DNA of 21,257 nucleotides from CAZLGO01 sp964559295 (GTDB taxonomy: Archaea; Methanobacteriota; Methanobacteria; Methanobacteriales; Methanobacteriaceae), in contig CAZLGO010000024.1 of assembly GCA_964559295.1 (NCBI GenBank), positions 1 through 21,257 of the forward strand, read 5' to 3'. Numbering within the stretch: position 1 is the stretch's first letter; every line of letters begins with the position of its first letter. The notes beneath the pieces are model-generated. The model made no database searches. It was not told the DNA's origin and was given only the letters and a program-made list of their open reading frames with translations. Position numbers and translations under genes: made by a program. Shown here in pieces: positions 15,701 to 21,257 of the stretch.

Positions 15701-15907
15701 TCTGATGCATCGCTTGATGATGTGCGGGAAGTTTTTATGTTGGCATACAAGCTCAAATGCAAGGGAATTACTGTGTATCGATATGGAAGTAAAAAAAGAC
15801 AGGTACTGTATCTGGGTTCGCTCTTTGAAGGTGAACCTATTGTAGAACATGTAAGTGCAGATTCAGAGTATTCTGGTGGATGTCCTGCAACTGTGTGTAC
15901 CTTTTGA
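12707..15907 (+). CDS. nrdJ: Class II (adenosylcobalamin) ribonucleotide reductase with intein
   Basis: 1066-residue precursor; about 703 residues after removal of a 363-residue intein. It reduces ribonucleotides to deoxyribonucleotides using a cobalamin-generated thiyl radical. An ATP-cone occupies about residues 4-95 ([16 protein letters not shown]). The core has [27 protein letters not shown] with redox Cys197, [12 protein letters not shown], and [11 protein letters not shown]. The active-site sequence [21 protein letters not shown] forms only after splicing; Cys754 is the second redox Cys. Later are [18 protein letters not shown] and a C-terminal CPATVC, probably the dithiol that re-reduces the active site. 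Absence of a class I beta-subunit gene nearby and the NrdJ-like signatures support class II. It starts 1 bp after the protease gene. Confidence 0.9.
   Translation: [1066 protein letters not shown]
13844..14932 (+). other. LAGLIDADG homing-endonuclease intein in nrdJ
   Basis: In-frame protein-splicing element of 363 residues (precursor Cys380 to Asn742). Splicing motifs: Cys1 in [17 protein letters not shown], block B [10 protein letters not shown], C-terminal [21 protein letters not shown] with penultimate His and terminal Asn, then Cys as +1 residue. Two dodecapeptide motifs of the endonuclease are intact: [14 protein letters not shown] (Asp503) and [14 protein letters not shown] (Asp597). 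Both splicing and DNA cleavage therefore look functional. The Methanothermobacter reductase is known to carry an endonuclease-free 134-residue intein (Mth RIR1), which from memory sits at the same NP/CGEQ boundary. Confidence 0.93.
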
Positions 15908-15994
15908 TGATTTTGGAGAGTTAAATTTAAATGTACTCCTAAATTGTGTATTAATATCAGATGTAAAAATTTAAAGATGTTTTACAGTGATCGT

Positions 15995-16879
15995 ATGATT
16001 GAAATGTATGAGAAAGCTGGGAAAATTGCATCAAAGGTAAGAAAGAGAGTTGTAGGACAAATAGACGAAGAAGTAGAGATTTTAAAGTTGGTGGAATTTG
16101 TTGAAAATGAGACCATAAAACTTGGAGGAATGCCAGCATTTCCTTGTAACATTTCTGTAAATGAAATAACCGCACATTATACATCACCAGCACATGATAA
16201 GACGAAATTAAAGAGAGGAGATCTTGTTAAAGTTGATATTGGTGTTCATATTGATGGATACATCGCAGATACAGCCATAACAGTGTTAGTTGGGGAAGAT
16301 GGCAGCAGAAAAATGATAGAGGTTGCCCAAGATGCTCTTGAAAGTGGGATAAGCATTATAAAACCAGGTGTAGAAGTTGGAAAGATTGGAGAGGTTATAG
16401 AGAAAACCATAACAGATAATGGATTAAAACCAGTTTCCAATCTAACAGGACATAGTATGGACAGGTGGATTCTACATTCTGGACTTTCCATTCCAAACAT
16501 AAAGGAGAATAATCCTCATAAGATAGAAGAAGGAGATGTCTTAGCCATAGAACCTTTTGTAACAGATGGTGTAGGGAGAGTTGTTGATACAAAGGATGTT
16601 TATATCTTCAGGTTCCTGAGAGATCGCCCTTTGAGAATGATCCATTCAAGAAGACTTTTAGATAAAATAAAAAAAGACTACAAAAATCTGCCATTTGCAC
16701 AAAGATGGCTTTTAGATGGATTTAAAGAGCATCACCTCAGGGCTGCAATAAGACAACTTATAGAAGCTAGGGCTATCTATCCCTATCATGTGCTTAAAGA
16801 AAAAAGTGATGCAAAGGTTGCCCAAGCTGAGCATACGATCATAGTTGAGGATGATGGATGTAGGGTTATAACAGAGTGA
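15995..16879 (+). CDS. map: Methionine aminopeptidase, type II (archaeal)
   Basis: Removes initiator Met from nascent proteins; a two-metal enzyme. Start ATG 15995 is chosen because AGTGATC lies immediately upstream and the resulting 294 residues equal the usual archaeal length; the in-frame ATG at 15944 would add 17 unconserved residues. Metal ligands are visible: Asp81 (VDIG), Asp92 (ADTAITV), His153 (TGHSMDRW), Glu186 (AIEPFVTDG) and Glu279 (AEHTIIVEDDG). His61 (ITAHYTSPAHD) is the second conserved His. The type II insertion between the ligands (LDKIKKDYKNLPFAQRWL) is present. It follows nrdJ after 87 bp with TATA-like TTAAATTTAA at 15921-15930, so it probably has its own promoter. Confidence 0.93.
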   Translation: MIEMYEKAGKIASKVRKRVVGQIDEEVEILKLVEFVENETIKLGGMPAFPCNISVNEITAHYTSPAHDKTKLKRGDLVKVDIGVHIDGYIADTAITVLVGEDGSRKMIEVAQDALESGISIIKPGVEVGKIGEVIEKTITDNGLKPVSNLTGHSMDRWILHSGLSIPNIKENNPHKIEEGDVLAIEPFVTDGVGRVVDTKDVYIFRFLRDRPLRMIHSRRLLDKIKKDYKNLPFAQRWLLDGFKEHHLRAAIRQLIEARAIYPYHVLKEKSDAKVAQAEHTIIVEDDGCRVITE

Positions 16880-16922
16880 AGCTCTTAGAAGAATTGCAAT
16901 TACGCTGGATCTTTGTTTTGAT

Positions 16923-16941
16923 CAATTTTTAGGAAAAATTG
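16923..16941. terminator. Hairpin between convergent map and TPR genes
   Basis: A perfect 8-bp inverted repeat (CAATTTTT, AGG, AAAAATTG) lies between the converging 3' ends. Each arm provides a U-run on its own strand, so it could end transcription from both sides. The stem is AT-rich and therefore weak; archaeal termination needs mainly the U-tract. Confidence 0.45.
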
Positions 16942-16946
16942 AAAAA

Positions 16947-17324
16947 TTAAGATTTTCGTATGGAATCAATAGCCAACATAGCCCTTGTTCTTCCTTCCCT
17001 ATCCTGTATTTTCGTGTATGTCCTCGAGGCTTCTTCAAGGTATCTAAGTGCTTTATCGATTTCTCCTTGCTTTTTGTAAATAATACCAATATTATAAAGA
17101 GCAGTTGCCATCTGTTCTTTGTCATCAACATCAAAAGAATATCTGTAAGCTTTATCAAAGCAAATCAACGCCTTGTCTAAATTACCACGATGCATACTTG
17201 TTATTCCGTCCATCATTATGGTTGATATCCTCTCTTGTTTTTCACTCACCCGTATGTAGTAATATGCAAATATCATAGCTCCGTACACAAAACCCATGAT
17301 TCCAACAAGTACAACAATGTCCAT
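16947..17324 (-). CDS. Membrane-anchored tetratricopeptide (TPR) protein
   Basis: 125 residues. One N-terminal helix (VVLVGIMGFVYGAMIFAYYYI) leads to a cytosolic or external helical domain with at least two TPR units: GNLDKALICFDKAYRYSFDV and ATALYNIGIIYKKQGEIDKAL, followed by RYLEEASRTYTKI. TPRs bind partner proteins; the partner is unknown. TGATCA precedes the ATG at 17324. It is divergent from the second PepSY-like gene, with about 138 bp between the starts. I cannot assign a specific role. Confidence 0.72.
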   Translation of the reverse strand: MDIVVLVGIMGFVYGAMIFAYYYIRVSEKQERISTIMMDGITSMHRGNLDKALICFDKAYRYSFDVDDKEQMATALYNIGIIYKKQGEIDKALRYLEEASRTYTKIQDREGRTRAMLAIDSIRKS

Positions 17325-17458
17325 TTTGATCAGCCATTATAATGACTCTATAATACTTTATCTCATGAAATATAAAGTTTGTTGTGAAGCAATTTCTCCT
17401 GAAAATTTAATAACCTAAACGTTCATATACACAATACAACATTCTATAAAAGAGGTGA
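17325..17458. promoter_or_regulatory. Divergent promoter region of TPR and PepSY-like genes
   Basis: On the minus strand ACTTTATATTTC (about 17368-17379) could serve as a TATA element for the TPR gene. On the plus strand AATTTAATAA (17404-17413) could serve the PepSY-like gene. A strong ribosome-binding site GAGGTGA (17452-17458) precedes ATG 17463. The promoter assignments are tentative. Confidence 0.35.
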
Positions 17459-17462
17459 CTTC

Positions 17463-17912
17463 ATGATAAATAAAAAGGTTGTAATATCTGTAGGTATAGT
17501 GGTGCTTATAGGTATTGTAGCAGCTGGTTATCAGATTGTTACAACACAAACTCCTGAACTTTGGCAGCCTACGGATCTGAAAGAGCAGACACCAACAGGT
17601 GGAACCGGAGGGACAGGTACATCCTCTGGGCAAGATCAAAGTGGAACCGGAGGGACAGGTACATCCTCTGGGCAAGATCAAAGTGGAACCGGAAGTGATG
17701 CTGTGAAAATATCACCCACAAAAGCTAAGGAAATAGCTCAAAGTTATATACAGGAACCTGGTGCAGTGGCGGGTACTCCAAAATTGATAAAAATAAATGG
17801 AGATTTAGTGTACATGGTGCCTGTTTTATTGGATAACAAGCAAGTTGGTGAAATTTACATAGATCCAGAAACTGGAGAAAATGTTGGCGGTGCTGGAGGT
17901 GCACCATCGTGA
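17463..17912 (+). CDS. Membrane-anchored PepSY-like protein with Gly/Ser/Thr repeat linker
   Basis: 149 residues. An N-terminal helix (VVISVGIVVLIGIVAAGYQIV) is followed by a flexible linker made of two exact copies of GTGGTGTSSGQDQS. A small domain then begins at ISPTKAKEIAQSYIQ, with GTPKLIKIN, YMVPVLLDNKQVGEIYID and PETGENVGG. This domain aligns with that of the PepSY-like protein at 8500-8937 (shared pattern: PKL, KIN, VPxL, DNKxV, EIYID, TG). The linker here is Gly/Ser rich, whereas the other is Asn/Thr rich with sequons. The stop overlaps the GTG start of the PAC2 gene by 4 nt (GTGA), and GGAGGTG near the end of the gene serves as that gene's ribosome-binding site. Confidence 0.68.
   Translation: MINKKVVISVGIVVLIGIVAAGYQIVTTQTPELWQPTDLKEQTPTGGTGGTGTSSGQDQSGTGGTGTSSGQDQSGTGSDAVKISPTKAKEIAQSYIQEPGAVAGTPKLIKINGDLVYMVPVLLDNKQVGEIYIDPETGENVGGAGGAPS
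17601..17694 (+). repeat. Perfect 42-bp tandem repeat within the PepSY-like gene linker
   Basis: Two exact 42-bp copies (17601-17642 and 17643-17684), followed by 9 matching bases of a third. The unit is 14 codons, so the frame is kept. Identity at the DNA level, including synonymous positions, points to recent duplication. Confidence 0.95.
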
Positions 17913-18631
17913 TTGTAGAAACTGAGTTTGAATGCTGCAAAATAATCGCAGAAGATGTTGAAAACGCAATAATTTTGGAAGGATCACCAGGTTTGGGTCT
18001 TATTGGAAATATCGTAGGATGGCACATAATAGAGAACATAGGTATGCGAAATATAGGATTTATAGAATCGAAAGACCTTCCACCAATCTCAGTTTTGTAC
18101 AAAGGTATTGCATTGCATCCATTTAGAATCTACGAAGGCGATGGAATGGTCATTTTCCTTTCAGATGCTGTAATACCAATGAAAGCTGTTTTTGAAATGA
18201 CAAAGGCAATAGTAACTTGGATGGACAAAAATAATGCAAGAAAAGTAATTTCATTTAGTGGAATGCCACTTAGGGAAATGGAAGAACAAAGAAAAGTTTT
18301 ATGTGCTGCGAACAATCAAAATACGTTGGATGAACTAAAAGAAATTGGAATACAAACCATGCCATTCGGAAACATACCAGGACTGGCTGGTACATTGCTC
18401 ACAGAAGCCCGTACAAAGAACATTCCTGCATCATGTCTTTTTGCAGAAACTACTGGTCCATATCCTGATCCAAGAGCTGCTGCCAGTGTTATAGACATTC
18501 TAAACAAAATATTGGACATGGAACTTGATCCAACACCACTTTTAAAAGAAGCTGAAGCAATTGAAGCGAGACTTAAGAAATTAGCAGAACAAGTAAAAAC
18601 CACAAGACCTGAGGTTCCAATGTATGGATAG
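17909..18631 (+). CDS. PAC2 family protein (proteasome assembly chaperone-like)
   Basis: 240 residues from GTG 17909, chosen because of GGAGGTG 7 nt upstream and the GTGA coupling with the previous gene. The PAC2 glycine signature EGSPGLGLIGN is intact at residues 24-34, followed by VGWHIIENIGM. Other family features are SKDLPPISVLYKG, SFSGMPLRE, GNIPGLAGTLLTEA and TTGPYPDPRAAASVI. A charged helical tail (residues about 212-235) ends the protein. Archaeal PAC2 relatives such as PbaA interact with the proteasome or with AAA ATPases, but most members are uncharacterised. Cotranscription with a membrane-anchored PepSY-like protein is not something I can explain from known biology. Confidence 0.82.
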   Translation: MIVETEFECCKIIAEDVENAIILEGSPGLGLIGNIVGWHIIENIGMRNIGFIESKDLPPISVLYKGIALHPFRIYEGDGMVIFLSDAVIPMKAVFEMTKAIVTWMDKNNARKVISFSGMPLREMEEQRKVLCAANNQNTLDELKEIGIQTMPFGNIPGLAGTLLTEARTKNIPASCLFAETTGPYPDPRAAASVIDILNKILDMELDPTPLLKEAEAIEARLKKLAEQVKTTRPEVPMYG

Positions 18632-18654
18632 TAACTGAAAGGAACATTTATCCG

Positions 18655-18664
18655 CTTAAAATTT
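18655..18664 (+). promoter_or_regulatory. TATA element of the first tRNA-Arg gene
   Basis: CTTAAAATTT is centred about 23-24 bp upstream of the mature tRNA 5' end, the distance expected for an archaeal tRNA promoter. A T7 run follows at 18666-18672 and may also end transcription from the PAC2 gene. Confidence 0.45.
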
Positions 18665-18682
18665 CTTTTTTTAATTCAAAGA

Positions 18683-18757
18683 GGGCCCGTAGCCTAGCCT
18701 GGATAGGGCGTCGGACTTCTAATCCGAAGATCCCGGGTTCAAATCCCGGCGGGTCCG
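18683..18757 (+). tRNA. tRNA-Arg, anticodon TCT
   Basis: Full cloverleaf: acceptor GGGCCCG paired with CGGGTCC, anticodon stem TCGGA/TCCGA around loop CTTCTAA (anticodon 18718-18720, reads AGA/AGG), and T arm CCGGG-TTCAAAT-CCCGG. Discriminator G; no encoded CCA; no intron. A near-identical tRNA follows after 34 bp. Confidence 0.96.
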
Positions 18758-18791
18758 TTGGTTTATTTTAAAATGTTCAAATCCATCTAAT

Positions 18792-18868
<77 letters not shown>

Positions 18869-18872
18869 TATT

Positions 18873-19109
18873 CTAATATTTTTCTAAAAACCATTTTTTA
18901 TCCAAGTCTTTGATCTGCTTTACAGTGATTTCAGGTTTCCAAACTACGCGCATGGCGATATCCTTCTCAATGTCGATCATTTTGTATAGTTCAGGCCATG
19001 TGAAGGCTGGAATAGTATAAGCGGTCAAAACAAGCTTTTCTACATCGGCCATAAACTCTTTATAACGCTCTTTTTTGATGATATAGGTACTATCGAAACT
19101 ATCTTCCAC
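18873..19109 (-). CDS. Small unknown protein (78 aa), GTG start
   Basis: Short gene with a strong ribosome-binding site: on the minus strand GGAGGTGA is followed 5 nt later by GTG (19109-19107). The alternative GTG at 19118 lies inside that site. The product (MEDSFDSTYIIKKERYKEF start) is charged, probably soluble and mostly helical, with FTWPELYKMIDIEKDIAMRVVW in the middle broken as FTWPELY and MRVVWKPEITV, and a basic end KKWFLEKY. No Cys, signal peptide or membrane segment. I do not recognise a family. The strong initiation site argues that it is translated. Confidence 0.6.
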   Translation of the reverse strand: MEDSFDSTYIIKKERYKEFMADVEKLVLTAYTIPAFTWPELYKMIDIEKDIAMRVVWKPEITVKQIKDLDKKWFLEKY

Positions 19110-19306
19110 CTTTTTCACCTCCTCCTCTTGATATATTGTTAGACGTATATCAATTTAAGTGACCTAATTTCATAGGTAATTAATTCATAGATAATTTTGA
19201 GTATTTTTCAGCTTTAACGTGGGGACTCAAGTTCTCTTATCGAATTCTTTAGAGTTTTAAGTAATTGATGAGAGCAGATCATGGCTGCAAGATGCAATAC
19301 AAAAAT

Positions 19307-20470
19307 CTATTCAAAATAACAATCCAAAGTGCTCTGCTCAAACATTATTTTTCCGTATTTTCCACCTCCGCCAGCTAAAATATGAAGAGAATTCTCTCTG
19401 AAGGCCTTTATAACCTGGGCAAGCTTATCATCGATCTTTTCAATATCTTCCAAGGGAGCATGAATAAGCACTGATATTTCACTTCCAAACTTTTGTACAA
19501 GTTCCTTCCATATTTTCTGTACAAAGACTGTGTAAAGACCTTTATTGTATGTTAAACTTATTATTTCTGCAAGAGGGAGTATATGGATGTATGGAGGTCT
19601 GTGTTTTGGATGATGGGACTTATCCCATGTTGCAATCTCTGATATTCTGTAATCAACGCCTTTTTTTATTGTTCCTCCACATGAACATCTCATCTTTAGC
19701 TTTTTCGCTTCCTCAATATCATACTTCTTATAACAGCGAGTACAAGCGGTTTTATGATACTTTCCAAGCCTTGGATCGAATCCATAGTTTGCGGTGATCT
19801 TTTTTTTCTTGATGGCATTTTTTATGGCATCGTAAGTTAAATCCTCAAACTCAATTTCATTAAACTCTCTTCCAAGTCTGTGAGGCCAAGGAGAATGGGC
19901 ATCTGAGTTTGAAAGAAAGGGAATGTCCTGAAGTTCTTCTATTTTATCTGCCATATCAGTATCAGCGGAAAGCCCAAGCTCCAAAAAATCAGGTTTTTTT
20001 TCATAACAATCATAAAGGCTGTCAAATTCTTTGTAAAGACTTGTCCATGGAGTGAAAGCATGAGAAGGGCCAATCAGTGCATCAAATTCACCCACAACAT
20101 CCATTATCTCAGCGCCTGTCATTCTAACCTTTGGTCTACCATCTTGATCTATATTATTGGAGGGTAACTTATCTCTGATTTCCCACGCTGATTCAAAAGA
20201 TGGTAAGATTATTAGGTGGTGAACCCTATTTCTATCTTCCAATTCGGCTGTTAGGACAAATTTACAATGTGGAGTTGAATATATTCCCTCAGCGGACTTT
20301 TCTGTGCTATCTTTTATCATCTGAAGCCATTTTGGATGGAAAGCATCGCCTGTGCCAACAAGATCCAGCCCTTTAAGTTTTGCCTGAGATGCTATTGTAC
20401 TTATAATCATGTTTTTTGAAGTTGCACCAGAATAACAACTGTGGATGTGAAGATCTGAGCTTATTATCAT
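19307..20470 (-). CDS. PHP-domain phosphoesterase-like protein with zinc ribbon (TIGR00375/COG1379 type)
   Basis: 387 residues. N-terminal PHP metal-binding residues are visible: DLHIHS (Asp6, His8, His10), VGTGDAFH (Asp42, His45), GPSHAFTP and SNSDAHSP (Asp190, His192). An embedded zinc ribbon has Cys243, Cys246, Cys262 and Cys264 (CTRC ... CSC). A helical C-terminal region ends with AGGGGKYGKIMFE. PHP domains are metal-dependent phosphoesterases; this archaeal family has no proven substrate that I know of, and a nucleic-acid substrate is a possibility suggested by the zinc ribbon. It lies 15 bp after the PAC2 gene on the same strand, so the two are probably an operon. Confidence 0.83.
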   Translation of the reverse strand: MIISSDLHIHSCYSGATSKNMIISTIASQAKLKGLDLVGTGDAFHPKWLQMIKDSTEKSAEGIYSTPHCKFVLTAELEDRNRVHHLIILPSFESAWEIRDKLPSNNIDQDGRPKVRMTGAEIMDVVGEFDALIGPSHAFTPWTSLYKEFDSLYDCYEKKPDFLELGLSADTDMADKIEELQDIPFLSNSDAHSPWPHRLGREFNEIEFEDLTYDAIKNAIKKKKITANYGFDPRLGKYHKTACTRCYKKYDIEEAKKLKMRCSCGGTIKKGVDYRISEIATWDKSHHPKHRPPYIHILPLAEIISLTYNKGLYTVFVQKIWKELVQKFGSEISVLIHAPLEDIEKIDDKLAQVIKAFRENSLHILAGGGGKYGKIMFEQSTLDCYFE

Positions 20471-20485
20471 CCAAATCCCGCTTTC

Positions 20486-21257
20486 TCATCCAATGTATCT
20501 AAGATCTTCTTCACCAGGCTTTAGGTGCATCTTCTCTATCATCTCTTTTTCCATCTGCTGAGCCTTTGTCATCATCTTTCGTATCTTCTTTGCCCTTTCT
20601 TCTAATTTACTAACATCCACCTTTACCTTGATAAGCTCGAGTAAAACTTTAAGAAGGGCTTTTGCTGCTTCGGCATCTATAAAATAGCCAGGGGTCTCCC
20701 CCATTAAACATACACCATCCATGTCTCTTAACATTCCGAGTCCTAAAAGAAGACCAGAAGCCCCTATTATGCCTCCGTCTGAAGATCTAAGGTGAACTCC
20801 GTGCTTTTTTAACAGTTCTGCAAGTTCTGTGGACGTTGCAGCACCAAATACTTTTGGTTTTTCAACAACATGCCCTGTTCCAAAACCACCCAATGTGAAT
20901 ATTTTTTTTGCACCATATTTTTCCACAAAATCAAGAATTGCACTACATACCTCGTATTGCCCCTCTGGACTTAGCCCTTGGGTATTTCCCACAAGTATTA
21001 TGTAATCTCTTTTATCTTCTCCTTGTGATTTTAAAGCATAAAATTCGTTTTTCATTGCAACGATGGTTCCATCATCATCTACAAGAACTTGTGGTGGAAA
21101 TGAGGGCGAATATAACTCCGCAAACTTCTTTGCATTAAGTTCATGAATTATATGTTCTGCCGCCAATTTACCCACATGTACAATCCAAGGAAGGACCTCT
21201 ATGAATAGAGGTTCTGTAAGATCCACATCTTCTATTATTTTTATGATAGTTTTATTC
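20486..21257 (-). CDS. PAC2 family protein, N-terminus cut by window edge
   Basis: The frame stays open to the right edge, so the GTG at 21226 is unlikely to be the start. Upstream codons encode NKTIIKIIEDVDLTEPLF, which matches the usual N-terminus of this archaeal PAC2 subfamily. About 257 residues are visible. Family features include HVGKLAAEHII, PPQVLVDDDGTI, LVGNTQGLSPEGQYE, TLGGFGTGH, GGIIGASGLLLGLG and GETPGYFIDAEAAKALL, with a coiled-coil-like basic tail rich in Lys, Glu and Met. The glycine-rich signature, normally EGLPGIGxVGK, reads EVLPWIVHVGK. Expected role is protein-complex assembly as in other PAC2 proteins; the partner is unknown. Confidence 0.82.
   Translation of the reverse strand, partial: NKTIIKIIEDVDLTEPLFIEVLPWIVHVGKLAAEHIIHELNAKKFAELYSPSFPPQVLVDDDGTIVAMKNEFYALKSQGEDKRDYIILVGNTQGLSPEGQYEVCSAILDFVEKYGAKKIFTLGGFGTGHVVEKPKVFGAATSTELAELLKKHGVHLRSSDGGIIGASGLLLGLGMLRDMDGVCLMGETPGYFIDAEAAKALLKVLLELIKVKVDVSKLEERAKKIRKMMTKAQQMEKEMIEKMHLKPGEEDLRYIG

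Noticed and set aside
12707..15907. Two separate genes or a frameshift in the reductase
   Set aside because: The interruption is a complete in-frame intein with splicing and endonuclease motifs; extein sequence resumes exactly at Cys-Gly-Glu-Gln.
17601..17694. Tandem repeat as a CRISPR array
   Set aside because: The copies are directly adjacent with no spacers and are in frame within a protein linker.
19549..19797. 82-codon plus-strand frame opposite the PHP gene
   Set aside because: It is antisense to a well-supported protein with PHP and zinc-ribbon motifs.
20908..21138. 76-codon plus-strand frame opposite the right-edge PAC2 gene
   Set aside because: It is antisense to a recognisable PAC2 protein and has no ribosome-binding site.

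Overview
The window reads as AT-rich chromosomal DNA from a euryarchaeon, probably a metagenome-assembled scaffold because it contains one run of ten N. The archaeal markers are 4-phosphopantoate-beta-alanine ligase, a DUF71/Dph6 diphthamide ligase, PAC2-family proteins, type II methionine aminopeptidase, class III (QxSxEY) prepilins with an archaeal A24 peptidase, TATA-type promoters, GGTGA-type ribosome-binding sites and tRNAs without encoded CCA. The gene set resembles methanogen-like lineages, but I cannot name the species from sequence alone.

Region 1 (1-9731) is a cell-surface block. At the left edge, on the minus strand, is the N-terminus of a probable STT3/AglB oligosaccharyltransferase. 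After about 600 bp of noncoding DNA come a prepilin peptidase, a class III prepilin and a DUF2101-like membrane protein on the plus strand, and a second class III prepilin convergent to them. A separate plus-strand operon (4001-9731) encodes four large or small prepilin-like proteins whose N-termini read [D/S]xRG/KG followed by a hydrophobic segment. A membrane-anchored PepSY-like protein and a two-TM protein split by the scaffold gap follow. Most predicted extracellular parts are rich in N-x-S/T sequons, which fits N-glycosylation by the STT3 encoded next door. No assembly ATPase or platform protein is present here.

Region 2 (9732-12201) is housekeeping. A dph6-like gene runs towards a tightly overlapping minus-strand operon of 4-phosphopantoate-beta-alanine ligase (CoA synthesis), a UPF0200 nucleotide-kinase-like protein and a UPF0201 RNA-binding-like protein.

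Region 3 (12202-16879) holds a small trypsin-fold protease with an apparent H-D-S triad and no signal peptide, placed 1 bp upstream of a class II ribonucleotide reductase. The reductase carries a 363-residue LAGLIDADG intein inserted directly before its catalytic cysteine. Methionine aminopeptidase follows.

Region 4 (16880-21257) has a membrane-anchored TPR protein, a second PepSY-like protein with a perfect 42-bp tandem repeat (translationally coupled to a PAC2 protein), two adjacent tRNA-Arg genes (TCT and CCT), a small unknown gene, and a PAC2-PHP/zinc-ribbon gene pair cut by the right edge.
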